Assembly (NCBI GenBank): GCA_027422505.1 | Contig: JAPQWV010000301.1 | Location: 434,001 to 498,000, forward strand | DNA: 64,000 nucleotides | Origin: Craterostigma plantagineum | Lineage: Eukaryota > Streptophyta > Magnoliopsida > Lamiales > Linderniaceae | Direction of reading: 5' to 3' | In this document: positions 46,706 to 56,644 of the stretch, piece by piece | Numbering within the stretch: position 1 is the first letter of the stretch | How the letters are laid out: the number at the start of each line of letters is the position of its first letter | Made by a program: the position numbers and the translations under genes | Notes under the pieces: generated by a model | What the model was told of the DNA's origin: nothing | The model's database searches: none | What the model saw: only the letters and a program-made list of their open reading frames with translations

Positions 46706-48240
46706 ATGTACTTGAAGGTTCAGGATACGAACTTTCAGCTCGATCTGGACACATTTCGGTGCCCGGACGAGATCATCGTATCCATCCTCAGAGGTCACCC
46801 CATTTGGCACGCGATGACGGTCACTGCCTCAGTGCCGATGGTCTATCTCCAGCAATTCTGGGGATATATACAAGGAGTTGTAGCAAATGGAGCATTCTCC
46901 TTCACTACAAAACTCGGGACGCGACATATTCTTATGAGCAAGAGCCAGTTCGGGATGATGCTGGACTTGCCCCACCACGACAACTACGACCCGCTCCCGA
47001 CCGACGCTGAGATGATTCAGGACTTCATGCAAATGGGATACCAACCGCCGCTTACAAGATTAGCTCAGGTCCAGAGCAGCGGTATCCCTCAGCCCTGGAA
47101 GACACTGTTCGGCATAGTGAACAAGTCTTTATCACCCAAACACGCTGGGTTCGACAAGGGCAACGACAACATACTGCGGATCTTTCACGGCCTCGCCTTC
47201 GCCAGAAACTACGACTTTGCACAGCTGATCTGGAACGATCTAGATGAACAGATCCGGCTGAAGGAGAACCGAAGGTCAAAGAACGTGCCCTATGCTCGTT
47301 GGTTCAACGTAATCATCAGGGAGTTCATGGAGCTACATGCAGAGAACATCCCTCAGCTACCTCCTGGTGGAAACTACCAGTCGCCAAGGCTTAAGTTTTT
47401 CCACACCCACGGCTCACGGACCTGGACTAACCGTCGATGCCAATTCCACTCAACTTACTCAGGCTCGCCGACCCCGCGGGAGCTGAGTATCAGAGGTTCT
47501 GCCGGGAACACAACTTAACGGAAGCAATGATTAGAGGGCCCCCGGCAGATCACCATGTGAGCCCTACCCAACACCAACCAAGCCCTGACGACACGATGAT
47601 CGATGCTGTCGCTCAGGAGCTTCAACAGGAGCCTCCCGTGGTCGAAGAGCCAATGCCCGACGTAGAAGATACTTTGATAGACGTCGTGGCTACCGAGATG
47701 GCGCTCGAGGCTCCTGCACTCGAATTACAAGTGGAAGTGCCCATACATGTTGGCGTGCTCGAAGAAACTTTTGAGGAGGTTCTTCAACCAGAAGCACAGC
47801 CCGAAACCGAAATGGGGCAAAGCTCTCTTCCACCGGTGACGGATCAGGCACTGGAGGACGTCAATCGTGACCTCACTCCTCACACGGCCACCCCGTCTGA
47901 CACGGAGTCTGACGAGGAAATAAGCCTGATAAGGAGGACTCCCAGAAGACTAAGCATTCAGCTGGAGTCTCTCTTCTCGGCCGTCACTGCCGCACCAGAT
48001 ACTACGCTACCCACATCGACAAGTGTTGCTGGCACTTCTTCGCTCAATCTTGAACCGCAACCAACTCACGTGGTGTCTGGTTCGCAGGCGCAACCTGAGC
48101 CTGCCTTAACACCCATAGAGGCGAATCCTCTGGATTCGACTCGAGAATTGGGTGGAAGTCTCATACAGTCACAACCTCAAGTGACTGTGAGCCAACCCAC
48201 AGAGTCGGTGTCTACTCAAGGGTTAATAACAGGCGACATC
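46706..48240 (+). pseudogene. ORF3, first part (extra ORF of element E)
   Basis: The first frame (46706-47518) starts MYLKVQDTNFQLDLDTFRCP and contains SILRGHPIWHAMTVTASVPM, VYLQQFWGYIQ, GIPQPWKTLFGIVNKSLS and a helical stretch to NIIREFMELHAEN. The layout (HP...A.T.TA.VP.VYLQQFW, then PQPW..LF...N..L) recalls the extra protein region that I know from SIRE-like elements of Asteraceae; its function is unknown. A frameshift near 47440 leads to a second frame (47437-48267): Pro/Glu/Ala-rich, acidic, probably disordered, ending where solo LTR D is inserted. There is no signal peptide or strong membrane segment, so an envelope role is not supported. Confidence 0.7.
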
Positions 48241-49009
48241 TGTAGGACCCCAGTCCCCGCAAGTTAGGTCGGCCAATAAAATTACGTGTATGACTTACGT
48301 GATTTTAGGTCGATTTCGTATATGACTTATGCGTATGTGATTTTCATGAATTTTACGCTCGTGAGAATTTTGAGAACTATGTGCAATTAAGTGCTAATGT
48401 CGTGAAATTGTGATGACCCTAAAAATTTTGAAGGAGGAATTTCCGAAATAGTAAGGAAGGAATTAACTAAAGTTGGACTAGGGATTTTATTTTTGGCTAA
48501 GGGATTTAAATGGGTCCAATTTATGAGAAAAGCCCAAATGGGGGACAAATATCTCTAAAACTAGGGAAGACCCATGCCATACCCAACATAAGCCAAGGGA
48601 AATATCTAGCTAAAAATTCCAAAACCCAAAACTCCACCTAAGAACTAACGAAAGAGCAAGGAGAAAAGTAGAGGGAGCCGAGAGCCAAATCGAACCAAGA
48701 GCACTCCAACTAGCTAGGGATTCGAAGTTGGTAAGCGAAATATCTCCCTTAAAGCTTTTAAATTCGTACCCTAGGTGTAGTTGGAGATTATTAATGGCAT
48801 TAATGGCAAGTAGTTGAGGAAGATTTCGAAAAAACCCTAAATGGAATGTATAAGCTTGTAATAGGGTCCCGATTGAATGATTCAGTGTTAGGAACTATAT
48901 TATAGACAATTTAGAACTTAGATAATCTGTTGTAAGAAGGAATCACACGATTTAGGTAACAAGAAGGGATGAAATGCAGAAGTTTCGAGGGGATGAATTT
49001 GGGGAAGAA

Positions 49010-49830
49010 AGTAGTTTCGACCAAATGAATAGTTGAGTTTTGATCGAAACTAAGAAATTGATTTTAGGGTTTCGGGCGACCCTTGAATGGAACTAGGTTT
49101 CGATCAAATTGATTTGCAAGATAATAAATTCAATAAGATATGAGTTTCGATCGAAACTCATACTAACACACAAGTGTCGATCGAAACTCAAGTTTAATCC
49201 ATGTAATCGATCGAAAGTAGCTAAGAGAAGGGGAGTTTCGACCGAAATACATCTCGGTGAAACTCAACCCTAAGCCCATGCAATTGAATCAAATTGACCC
49301 TTCCCCATGCATAGCTTCGAGTGAAACCCTAAAATTTATTGAAAATAGCCGATTAAATGAGTTTCGACCGAAGCAACTCTCGGCGAAACCCATCCAAGCC
49401 ATGCAATCGAATCAAATTGATCTCCCTGCCATGCATGGTTTCGAGCGAAAGTGATGACGCCATGCACACGTAAGAACACGGCGAAACTCAAGTCGATCGA
49501 AAGTGGAATCGATCGAAAACCCTCAAATTAAATTGAATTCGGCGAAACTCTAATCAATCGATCGAAACTAGATAATTGAGAAGGTTTCGATCGAAGGAAA
49601 ACTCGGCGAAACTAGTATTGTTTCGAGCGAAACCAATTCGTGATAAATGCCAAATTGAAATCAGGATTTGATCTAAATGAGTTTCGATCGAAAGTGGCTA
49701 GCGAATGTGACTTTCGATCGAAAGCAACTAGAGGATGAGTTTCGGGCGAAACTCATGTAAATTAGAAATTCAATTCGACGAAATCGAATTAGGAGAAACC
49801 AAGTAACATTAAGTGACTTTCGCCGAGCCC
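49010..49830. repeat. TTTCGATCGAAA motif array in LTR D
   Basis: About 30 variants of GTTTCGATCGAAACT, TTTCGACCGAA and TTCGGCGAAACTC in 0.8 kb. The core TTTCGATCGAAA is a perfect palindrome. It occupies the same mid-LTR position as the TTCGCGAA and AATCGCCCGATT arrays in LTRs B and X. Confidence 0.85.
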
Positions 49831-50424
49831 CTTTTATGAGAGAAATTCCAATCCTTTAACTTAAGGAATTTACTAAGGATCGAAACCCATATATAAGGTC
49901 ATGTGCTATAGAAATCAAGGGACTTAGGAAATTTGAAAGGGCGTGAATCAATTTACTTGAAGTCTAGGAAATTTCACCAGTTCAAATAATTTAAAAGAAG
50001 GAATTTAATTACTTCGACGAATTAGCTAAGGAAGCAACGTACTAACCCCCCTAACCTTTTTATTTAAAAGGTCGTACAATAGGAGCAAACGGGGAGAACA
50101 TTAATTACGCTTGGACGACAAGTAAGTAGAAATTCAACTACGACACGTAACTTGCTTGCGTCCATCTATATGAACTACGTGCTCGTGTATTTTACGTGGA
50201 ACGTGTATGTTAAGACATGATCAATTTATATGCATGATGGTATGATTTGCATAAGTACATGGGCATAGCATGAGCATCTGCACGCATGAGTAGTACGTAA
50301 GGAGCGAAGTATGAGCGTGCATAAGATCGCCTGTGTGCGATGTATACTCGCCGATATTGGCGTGTGTGTCGACTCGAATGAAGAGTCACGGCTTCCCCTA
50401 TGCAGCCTTAAAGCGAATGAAGCT

Positions 50425-50619
50425 ATAAGGCCTGAATAAGAGGCTGGGGACATACCCCGTACGATAAGGCCTGAATAAGAGGCTGGGAAAATACCCCGTA
50501 CGATAAGGCCTGAATAAGAGGCTGGGAAAATACCCCGTATTATAAGGCCTGAATAAGAGGCTGAGGGAATACCCCGTACTATAAGGCCTGAATAAGAGGC
50601 TGGGGGAATACCTCGTATG
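50425..50619 (+). repeat. Five 39-bp tandem repeats in LTR D
   Basis: Units start at 50425, 50464, 50503, 50542 and 50581; each begins ATAAGGCCTGAATAAGAGGC and ends near ATACCCCGTAC. They differ by single bases. One related degenerate unit opens the window (1-50). Confidence 0.92.
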
Positions 50620-51088
50620 CGGGAAGTACAACCTGGAGGACGCGGCCCGGGGCACACGCTGAGTAAGGGAAGATTCCCTCGGGTGACCTACTAGCGTGTA
50701 AAACACTACCCGGAGGGAAGATGCCTTCGGGTGACCTCCGAGGTTGGTGGCTTCGGTGTTGGCTACCAGTGCGAAGTACCCGCGTGGAGGCCACACTGAG
50801 TAAGGGAAGATTCCGGAAGGTGACCTTCTAGTGTGAGAACCTCCACACTTGAGATCTCTATGATAGGGTGCATAGTGGGAATTGAAAGCCGAGGGCCCGT
50901 ATGAAATAAGAGTATAAGAAAAAGAGTAAGAGCGTAAGAAAAGAGTACGAGAATGAGGAAAAAGAGTACGAGCGTTAGAAAACGACGGCGTGGATTGTCG
51001 ATCGTTAGGACACGTGCATTCATGCATAATTTCTGCTTACTGAGCCTCGGTGGCTCATTGTTTTATGTTACGTGTTGTAGGTACTGAT

Positions 51089-51105
51089 GATCACGGTACG
51101 TGATC
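51089..51105 (+). promoter_or_regulatory. Conserved LTR palindrome GATCACGGTACGTGATC in LTR D
   Basis: Identical to 570-586 and similar to the cores in LTRs B and X. It lies about 320 bp before the LTR 3' end and is preceded by a GTTGTAGG-type segment in D, C and the LTR at 1-597. Confidence 0.6.
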
Positions 51106-51427
51106 AGACTTTTATGCGAGGCCGATCTTTTGATGCAATCCGACCGCTTTTGAGGTGGGAGTGTGTGTATGGATGACGACCTGTGAAGGCCGGGCGCATA
51201 GGGAGCTTTTGGCTGCACACACACACACTTGTATTTTGTGTAGACACGATTTCGATGATTTGTAGAACGAATCACCAATATTCTTTTGACATGTATATAA
51301 GACTTCCGCATGCACGTTTAAAATGAAAAATTTTATTCGCATTTTTACGTACTTGCACGATAACAAAGCATTAACACTTAGATTTAGAACGGAATACGAG
51401 GGCGGGACGACGGGTCCTGACAACATC

Positions 51428-53339
51428 AGTCGTCCTGGTCCATCCATGGAGCGTCCACACCCTTTGTGACGAACGAGCAGTTCCAGGCCGCTCTCTCTGC
51501 CGCTGTACAGTCTATGGAAGAACAAGCTCTCGAGGCATTTCGAAGAGATACCGGGAAAGCAGCAGCCTCTAAAGGCCCTTCGTCACAAACCCATCCCACA
51601 CCTCCACAACCCACGCCCACCGACCCTCTAGCCACTTCCTCCATCCTCATCAACCCATACACCATCCCCATCACCGAGCTCCACGACATTCTCCTCGCCC
51701 GTTTGATAGGCTTGTCCATCCGATCGCCTCACGAAGAATCCCTCTATCGGCGATTGGTGGATCATCCTGAGCCACCGACTGACACCTGCCGAGGCCAAAG
51801 CTCCCACTCCCGGCGCAGACATGACGATCCTGACGATCAGGACCATCATGAGGGGAGAAGAGGCCGAGGACATCTACAACCGGCCAAGGACAAGGCTCGG
51901 GCGCTACGCGGACAAGCGCTGGAGCTGGTGAAACCCAAACCACCCATACTACTCAAACCACCCAAACTACCCAAACCACGCACCGCACAGCCACTCTACC
52001 ACATATCGACCCACCAACCTTTCACCTTAGAACGCCTCCGCCCACACCGCCGATCTACTCAAGCCCCTTGCTTCTAGAAGAAGAAGCAAGCGCTGCAATG
52101 CTTGTAGCTCTGGCAGCTACCCAAGCTACTCCTCCGTCGCTCCAGACCAACCGGGACCCTCTGGACATGGAGTCAATCCACACGAAGTATTAGACAAGTA
52201 CATCTTCGAAGGCCAGTGGATGACCCATTCCATGCCCGAGGAGCATCAGAGACAACGGCTTCAGGACGTACGCCACTTCTTACAACAAGCATCCGTGGAT
52301 CTCGTAAGCATTGAAGACGACCAACTTCAAGAAGGTGTAGACTATCAAAATGAAATCCCAAGGCTATCGGAGTTGATCGCACAGCGAGCGGTCTCCCCTA
52401 CAAGACAGATGCCAAGGACCGTTCGGATCGACACGCCGTGGGAGAACATTCACATAGAGATACCTTTCCTTGAAGAAGTCAGGGAAAACATTTGGAGGTC
52501 ACCGGATCGAATTAAGAAGGCGGATGAGTTCGAGTTGAGAGGGATCTCTCACTGGGATCAGCAGAAGAGAATGACATATCTGTGGATGCTGACCCAACTA
52601 AGACCGGACGCGAGGCTGGGGATCCCGAAGAATCGACTGAAGAGTCACTTCAGGGAACTCTCCCCAATTTGCCAACTCCTCAGTGTCTACTGTTCCAAAG
52701 GAGGACTTCCAACACCTCACTACATCATCGAACGAATGGACAGGACCCGAGAGGAACTGAGCGAGAGCGACCTGCCGTACCTCCCCGCCGATGAAGTCTA
52801 CCGTCTTTATCAGCTATACGTGGAGAAGTACAAAGGTCCTCAGGGCTTCATCAAGAAAGAAGGCCTCGAAGGGCTCTATCGGTTCATGATGCGATAAGTC
52901 AAATACTTCGCCGCTCACGACCTTCAAATGGCGCTTGAGAGCAATATGAAGAAGGTCAACATGGCCGAACCACTCCTCAAAGGACCTGAGATCGAGAGAC
53001 TTCCAAGCAATCATATACACATCAGCTCTGCCACCGGCATCACCTACAACAATCCATGCTAAGAAGACCAGGATAATGCTGAAGACAAAAATTCACAAGT
53101 TTTGCGACGGAACCCTCAATCGTCAGGCGACCGAACAGAGGTTGGAAGAGATAAATAGAGACACGATGCTGAGGATCCACCGGTTTGTGAGAGAACAGCC
53201 GCTCCTGATGGAATTGTTGGATGACATCGAGGAGCGCCTGAAGCTCAGGGAGACCGTTAGGACTACGAGCATGCGCTGGGCTTGCACAGATCGTACCATG
53301 CCCGACAAGGACGAACAGCGCGGAGACGCAATCAAGCAC
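51428..53339 (+). pseudogene. ORF3, second part (extra ORF of element E)
   Basis: It continues after solo LTR D. 51466-52077 opens TNEQFQAALSAAVQSMEEQA then becomes Pro-rich and basic. 52220-52897 is the best folded-looking piece: RLQDVRHFLQQASVDLVSIE, WENIHIEIPFLEEVRENIW, FELRGISHWDQQKRMTYLWM, LPYLPADEVYRLYQLYVEKY, ending at a TAA just after the frame reads RFMMR. 53076-53339 has LNRQATEQRLEEINRDTMLR and DDIEERLKLRETVRT, helical. Frameshifts separate the pieces. I do not recognise a named domain. It is coding-like in composition and lies directly before the polypurine tract, so it probably belongs to one large downstream protein. Confidence 0.6.
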
Positions 53340-53351
53340 AAAGGGGGAGAA
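53340..53351 (+). other. Polypurine tract of element E
   Basis: AAAGGGGGAGAA immediately before the 3' LTR start at 53352. Confidence 0.9.
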
Positions 53352-53702
53352 TGTAGAATATCATTTGTAATTGTGCTTGATTTCATTAGTTGTCCTTGTA
53401 ATTAGGGGCTTTACTTATATTAGTCTTTAGATTAAGGACTAGTTAGATATTTATACCAAGATTGTTGGAATAAATACTTGTAAATGAATTGAGCTGAATA
53501 GAGAAAGTTTAGAGAATTGATCCGAAGGGCTTGCAAATCGATTTCTAGAGAGAGAAACAACAGTAACTTTCTCACTCTAATTGAATTCTCTCTCGTGTTC
53601 TTATTTTGAATTTTTCGATCGAATTCAATTGATCATCTAAACGATCGAATTGCTATGGTTTCTACCCTAGGATCGTAGAGTTGTTAATCTGAGGACCTAA
53701 CA
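53352..53702 (+). repeat. 3' LTR of copia element E
   Basis: 351 bp; differs from the 5' LTR by T/A near 53469, A/C near 53533, a 4-bp insertion near 53574, a small change near 53605 and G/C near 53665. It is followed by the AACTC duplication. Confidence 0.93.
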
Positions 53703-53777
53703 AACTCAACCGAAAGCTCTAGCCTAGGATCGTAGAGTTGTTAATCTGAGGACCTAACAAACTCAACCGAAAGCTTA
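53664..53777 (+). repeat. 57-bp tandem duplication over the E/flank junction
   Basis: Two copies (53664-53720, 53721-53777), each holding the last ~39 bp of the E LTR, the AACTC duplication and AACCGAAAGCT of the flank. The second copy retains the 5'-LTR base (AGCCTAGG), while the first has ACCCTAGG. Confidence 0.9.
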
Positions 53778-54184
53778 GGAAGGGTAGGGTAAAATGCACC
53801 ATAGCCCCACATGGTTATACTGAAATGCTAATTTATACCTTATGGTTTAAAAATGACTTGACACCCCCTTATGGTTTATGAAACTTAGCAAATTACCCCC
53901 GGAGCCTGCGATTACGTTAAACGCGCGAATAGTGCAACTGGGATATCCTATTGCAACATTATGTCACGGGAATTGACCAAAATATCCCTCAAGTTCATTT
54001 TCTTAACACAGTGAAAGAGAAATAGGACGCCGCATTTCTAATCGATTGGAGCTTGAGAGTTCAGACAATAACCTAACCTATATATTGTGAGTTCGACTAT
54101 TCCTCTTATAATTATTTTTAATTAATTTCGACTTCATGTGTTTAGGGTTGCATCGTCTTTAATTCGGGGAGTGTAGCATTAAGC

Positions 54185-54625
54185 ATGTCTTCTGCTTCTA
54201 TGAATTATGTGAAGACAGAGTTGAGATACAAAAATTATATGTGCAAATGTGGAAGAGTAGTTGTTGTTAGAGTTGTTGGTGCCACAAAACCCACGAAAGG
54301 AAAACTATTTTGTAACTGTAGGAATGGGGATTGTGATTTCTTCATGTGGTTGAGTCCGATTGATAACACCATCGAAGATGATATCTCGGACACTGACGAC
54401 GTACAATCAAGGAGACATGGTATGAACAGAGAGCATATTGGTAATCTCATTGATACGATTGAGAAGCTGGAAAAAAGAGTTATGATGCTGGAAAATAATT
54501 TAACTATGTTGAAGTACTTGTTTGTTGGGGGATTTGATCTTGTTATTTGTCTTCAAGTAGCAAATCTGTTAGCTTTTGAAAGTTTTCTGTGTAAGTTTGA
54601 ATGTACTAAGTATGATCCTTATTGA
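54185..54625 (+). CDS. GRF-type zinc finger protein with coiled coil and membrane segment, carried by MULE-H
   Basis: 146 codons, intact. Residues 19-56 fit a GRF zinc finger: C20-K-C22-G, then GKLFCNC (C43, C45), C50-DFFMW; the usual GR-x-F is GK-L-F here. An acidic linker (60-78) follows, then a coiled coil (about 84-112, IDTIEKLEKRVMMLENNLTM) and a hydrophobic segment (112-136). GRF fingers can bind single-stranded nucleic acid, and small GRF-coiled coil-membrane proteins are a known plant family (At4g04775-like) often linked to MULEs. It points toward the transposase gene, so the two converge as in MuDR. Role in transposition is inference. Host-gene capture rather than a functional accessory is the alternative. 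Confidence 0.75.
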   Translation: MSSASMNYVKTELRYKNYMCKCGRVVVVRVVGATKPTKGKLFCNCRNGDCDFFMWLSPIDNTIEDDISDTDDVQSRRHGMNREHIGNLIDTIEKLEKRVMMLENNLTMLKYLFVGGFDLVICLQVANLLAFESFLCKFECTKYDPY

Positions 54626-54856
54626 ATGTTGTAGGATGTATCTTTCAGTTTATGTGCTTGTGGTTATATATTTGAAATGTGTGTGGTTGAATTTCTTGAA
54701 TTAAACAAACTCTTAGAAACAAAAGCAATACAATCATCAACGTTGTTTCACAACAAAAGCATATGGTCACACACATGTCATTAGAAGCAAGCAAATTATC
54801 ACAGAAAAAGGAAATTGTCTGAACAACTAAATGGAAATTCCACCACTAGTTTCCCT

Positions 54857-56364
54857 TGTCATTTGGTGGTCTTGCAGCTTTACTTCTTGGCTTGACTGAC
54901 ACTTGAACAGCCCGCAACAAAATAGATGCAGTTGGTTTGCATAACTTCTTGAGTGCCCTACTACTACCAGCCTCACTATATTTGCTCATTCTCTTTACCA
55001 CTTTTGAAGAAGTCGAAGCTGAGTGCTTCAGATTTTGTGGGGCCTTTGGCCGTACTTGTGAATTGGTGGTGGAATCCTGTAGAGATTTGGTGCTGCAAGT
55101 CGAAGCATTATCTTCTGGTGCTCTCTCAGACTATATGTAGATGCTGCCTTCCAAAATAGCTTCTTCAATTCCAGTCCCTCATACTTTCCTTTGAAGTTGT
55201 TGTACATGTGTCTTAAGCAAAATTATGTTCTGATTGAGGAGCAAGATTTGATATTGCATCAATGAGCCCCTTTTGCCTATCACTTATAAAGGCCAGATTT
55301 GCCCCACATGCATCACCAATATCTCTCAGCAACAAACCTATAAACCATTCCCAAGTTTCCCCTTTCTCTATCTCAACCAATGCCCAAGCCAATGGTTAAA
55401 TATTATTGTTCCCATCCATCGCCAGAGCAGTTAGTAATTGTCCTTTGAATACCCCCTTCAAAAAACATCCATCCAACCCAATAATTGGCCTGCAACCATC
55501 TTTAAAGCCATCAATCAAAGGCCTCAAACAGTAATAAAATCTGATTAGAACTGGTGGGTTTTCATTCGTATTCACATGTAGAATACAAGAGCTACCACTA
55601 TTGTATTTCACCACAGTAGCACAATAGTCATAAAGTGTTGTATATTGTACTCTCACATCTCCTCGAAGCAGCTCAAGAGCATGTTTTCTTGCCCTATATA
55701 CTTTGAATATACTAACATCAACTTTTACATCCCTCCTAATTTTCCTCTTTAATGACATTAAATCCTCAGTGGGATTGTCTCGCACATATTCAATAATTCT
55801 CTTTGCAAGGTACCTGTAGTCGGCTTGAGAATTGATTGTACCGTGAGAACAATTATGTGCCCCTTTGTGTGATTTAACCATCCATTCTGTGCCTCTCATA
55901 ACTGGTGAAGCATATAACCTCCCATCACAGCCATGTTTACATACAGCTTTCACCTTCATTCTTTCATTCTTAATGAATTTCAAATCAAATCCTCTCCTAA
56001 TTGCCCAATCTTTCAAGGACGCCTTAAAGGTTTGTCTATTTGGAAATCGAAGTCCAACCTTCAACTCATTGTCAGCCATATCCATTGTCTCATCCCATTC
56101 AGGGTGATTTGGAACACCATCATCATCAGATTCTGCCCTCTCCAACTCATAATAAGAATCTTGATCAATATCAGCGAGCCAATCTTCTTGTACATTGTTG
56201 TCTGCAACTTCATCTTCTGATTCACTTTCCTCAAGAGCATCGTCAATTACAAAGTCCTCATCTGAAGAATCAGTTGATTTTGGTTTCTCCAACGGATGAA
56301 GGGTCGTGAGAGAAAGTAGGTCTGCTGGCAATATACGTGAATGAGTGAATTTTGGTTTCTCCAA
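54857..56364 (-). pseudogene. MuDR-type transposase of MULE-H, internally deleted
   Basis: The start ATG is at 56364; 322 residues are open to 55396. An acidic N-terminus (30-100) precedes the MuDR DNA-binding domain (about 100-175: LKVGLRFPNRQTFKASLKDW, zinc ligands C142, C146, H170, C172). Next is the MULE catalytic region start: RPIIGLDGCFLKGVFKGQLL with the first catalytic Asp near residue 298. A stop (55393-55395) interrupts NNNI*PLAWALVEIE. The reading resumes with WEWFIGLLLRDIG, FISDRQKGLIDAI (second Asp region), a frameshift, MYNNFKGKYEGLELKKLFW, then skips to a Ser/Lys-rich tail ending KAARPPNDKGN near 54857. The Glu region and SWIM zinc finger are missing. Confidence 0.88.
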
Positions 56365-56644
56365 AGAGGCAAATGAAGGAAATCAGATTAAGGTTTGATG
56401 TTGTTTTTTATATGACCGAAATTTTGGGGCTTTTGTATTCATTAATGTCCCGCTATTTCAAGATGTAATTTTAACAAGGGTATGATGGGAATTTCCAAAA
56501 TTTAGTCTTTGTTTGACCGAAAGTGGAGCGTCAGCATGGTTAAATAAACCGTAAGTGAGTTTTAGCATGTTTATTAAACATGGGGGTAATCGTGCTTAGT
56601 TTTAAAACCACATGGGAATTATATGCTATTTAGCCGGAAGGGTA

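Larger units (their letters stand above)
48241..51422 (+). mobile_element. Tekay-type solo LTR D inserted in ORF3 of E
   Basis: 3182 bp, TGTAGGACCCCAGTCC to GGGTCCTGACA, flanked by a perfect ACATC duplication (48236-48240, 51423-51427). No internal region, so it is a solo LTR left by LTR-LTR recombination. It contains a TTTCGATCGAAA array (49010-49830), five 39-bp tandem units (50425-50619) and the conserved palindrome at 51089-51105. ORFs within it, including 50398-51027 minus, are repeat by-products. It is younger than E. Confidence 0.93.
35325..53702 (+). mobile_element. SIRE-type copia retrotransposon E with an extra ORF3 region
   Basis: A complete insertion: 5' LTR 35325-35669, primer site, 1-kb leader, gag, pol (protease, integrase, RT, RNase H), a 3.5-kb spacer, ORF3 region, polypurine tract and 3' LTR 53352-53702. 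AACTC flanks both ends (35320-35324, 53703-53707). Total is 18.4 kb, or 15.2 kb without the solo LTR inserted in ORF3. The LTRs differ by about four substitutions and two short indels over ~350 bp, so insertion is comparatively recent, yet gag and pol carry several stops and frameshifts. Confidence 0.92.
53787..56635. mobile_element. Mutator-like element H
   Basis: 2849 bp with a perfect 9-bp duplication GGAAGGGTA (53778-53786, 56636-56644), the Mutator hallmark. The ends form imperfect inverted repeats: GGGTAAAATGCACCATAG on the left and GGCTAAATAGCATATAAT on the right (reverse complement), with CCCA(C/T)(A/G)TGGTT further in. Two convergent genes lie inside: a GRF zinc-finger ORF on plus (54185-54625) and a mudrA-like transposase on minus (54857-56364). 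The transposase is internally deleted, so the copy is non-autonomous. It is inserted in LTR J 75 bp right of element E. Confidence 0.93.

Noticed and set aside
50398..51027. 209-aa minus ORF with repeated PSLLFRPY units
   Set aside because: It is the translation of the 39-bp tandem repeats and neighbouring LTR D sequence; 39 bp is a multiple of three, so an open frame is expected by chance.
46706..53339. Envelope protein, implying a plant retrovirus
   Set aside because: No signal peptide, furin-like site or clear transmembrane segment was seen; only the position downstream of pol fits.
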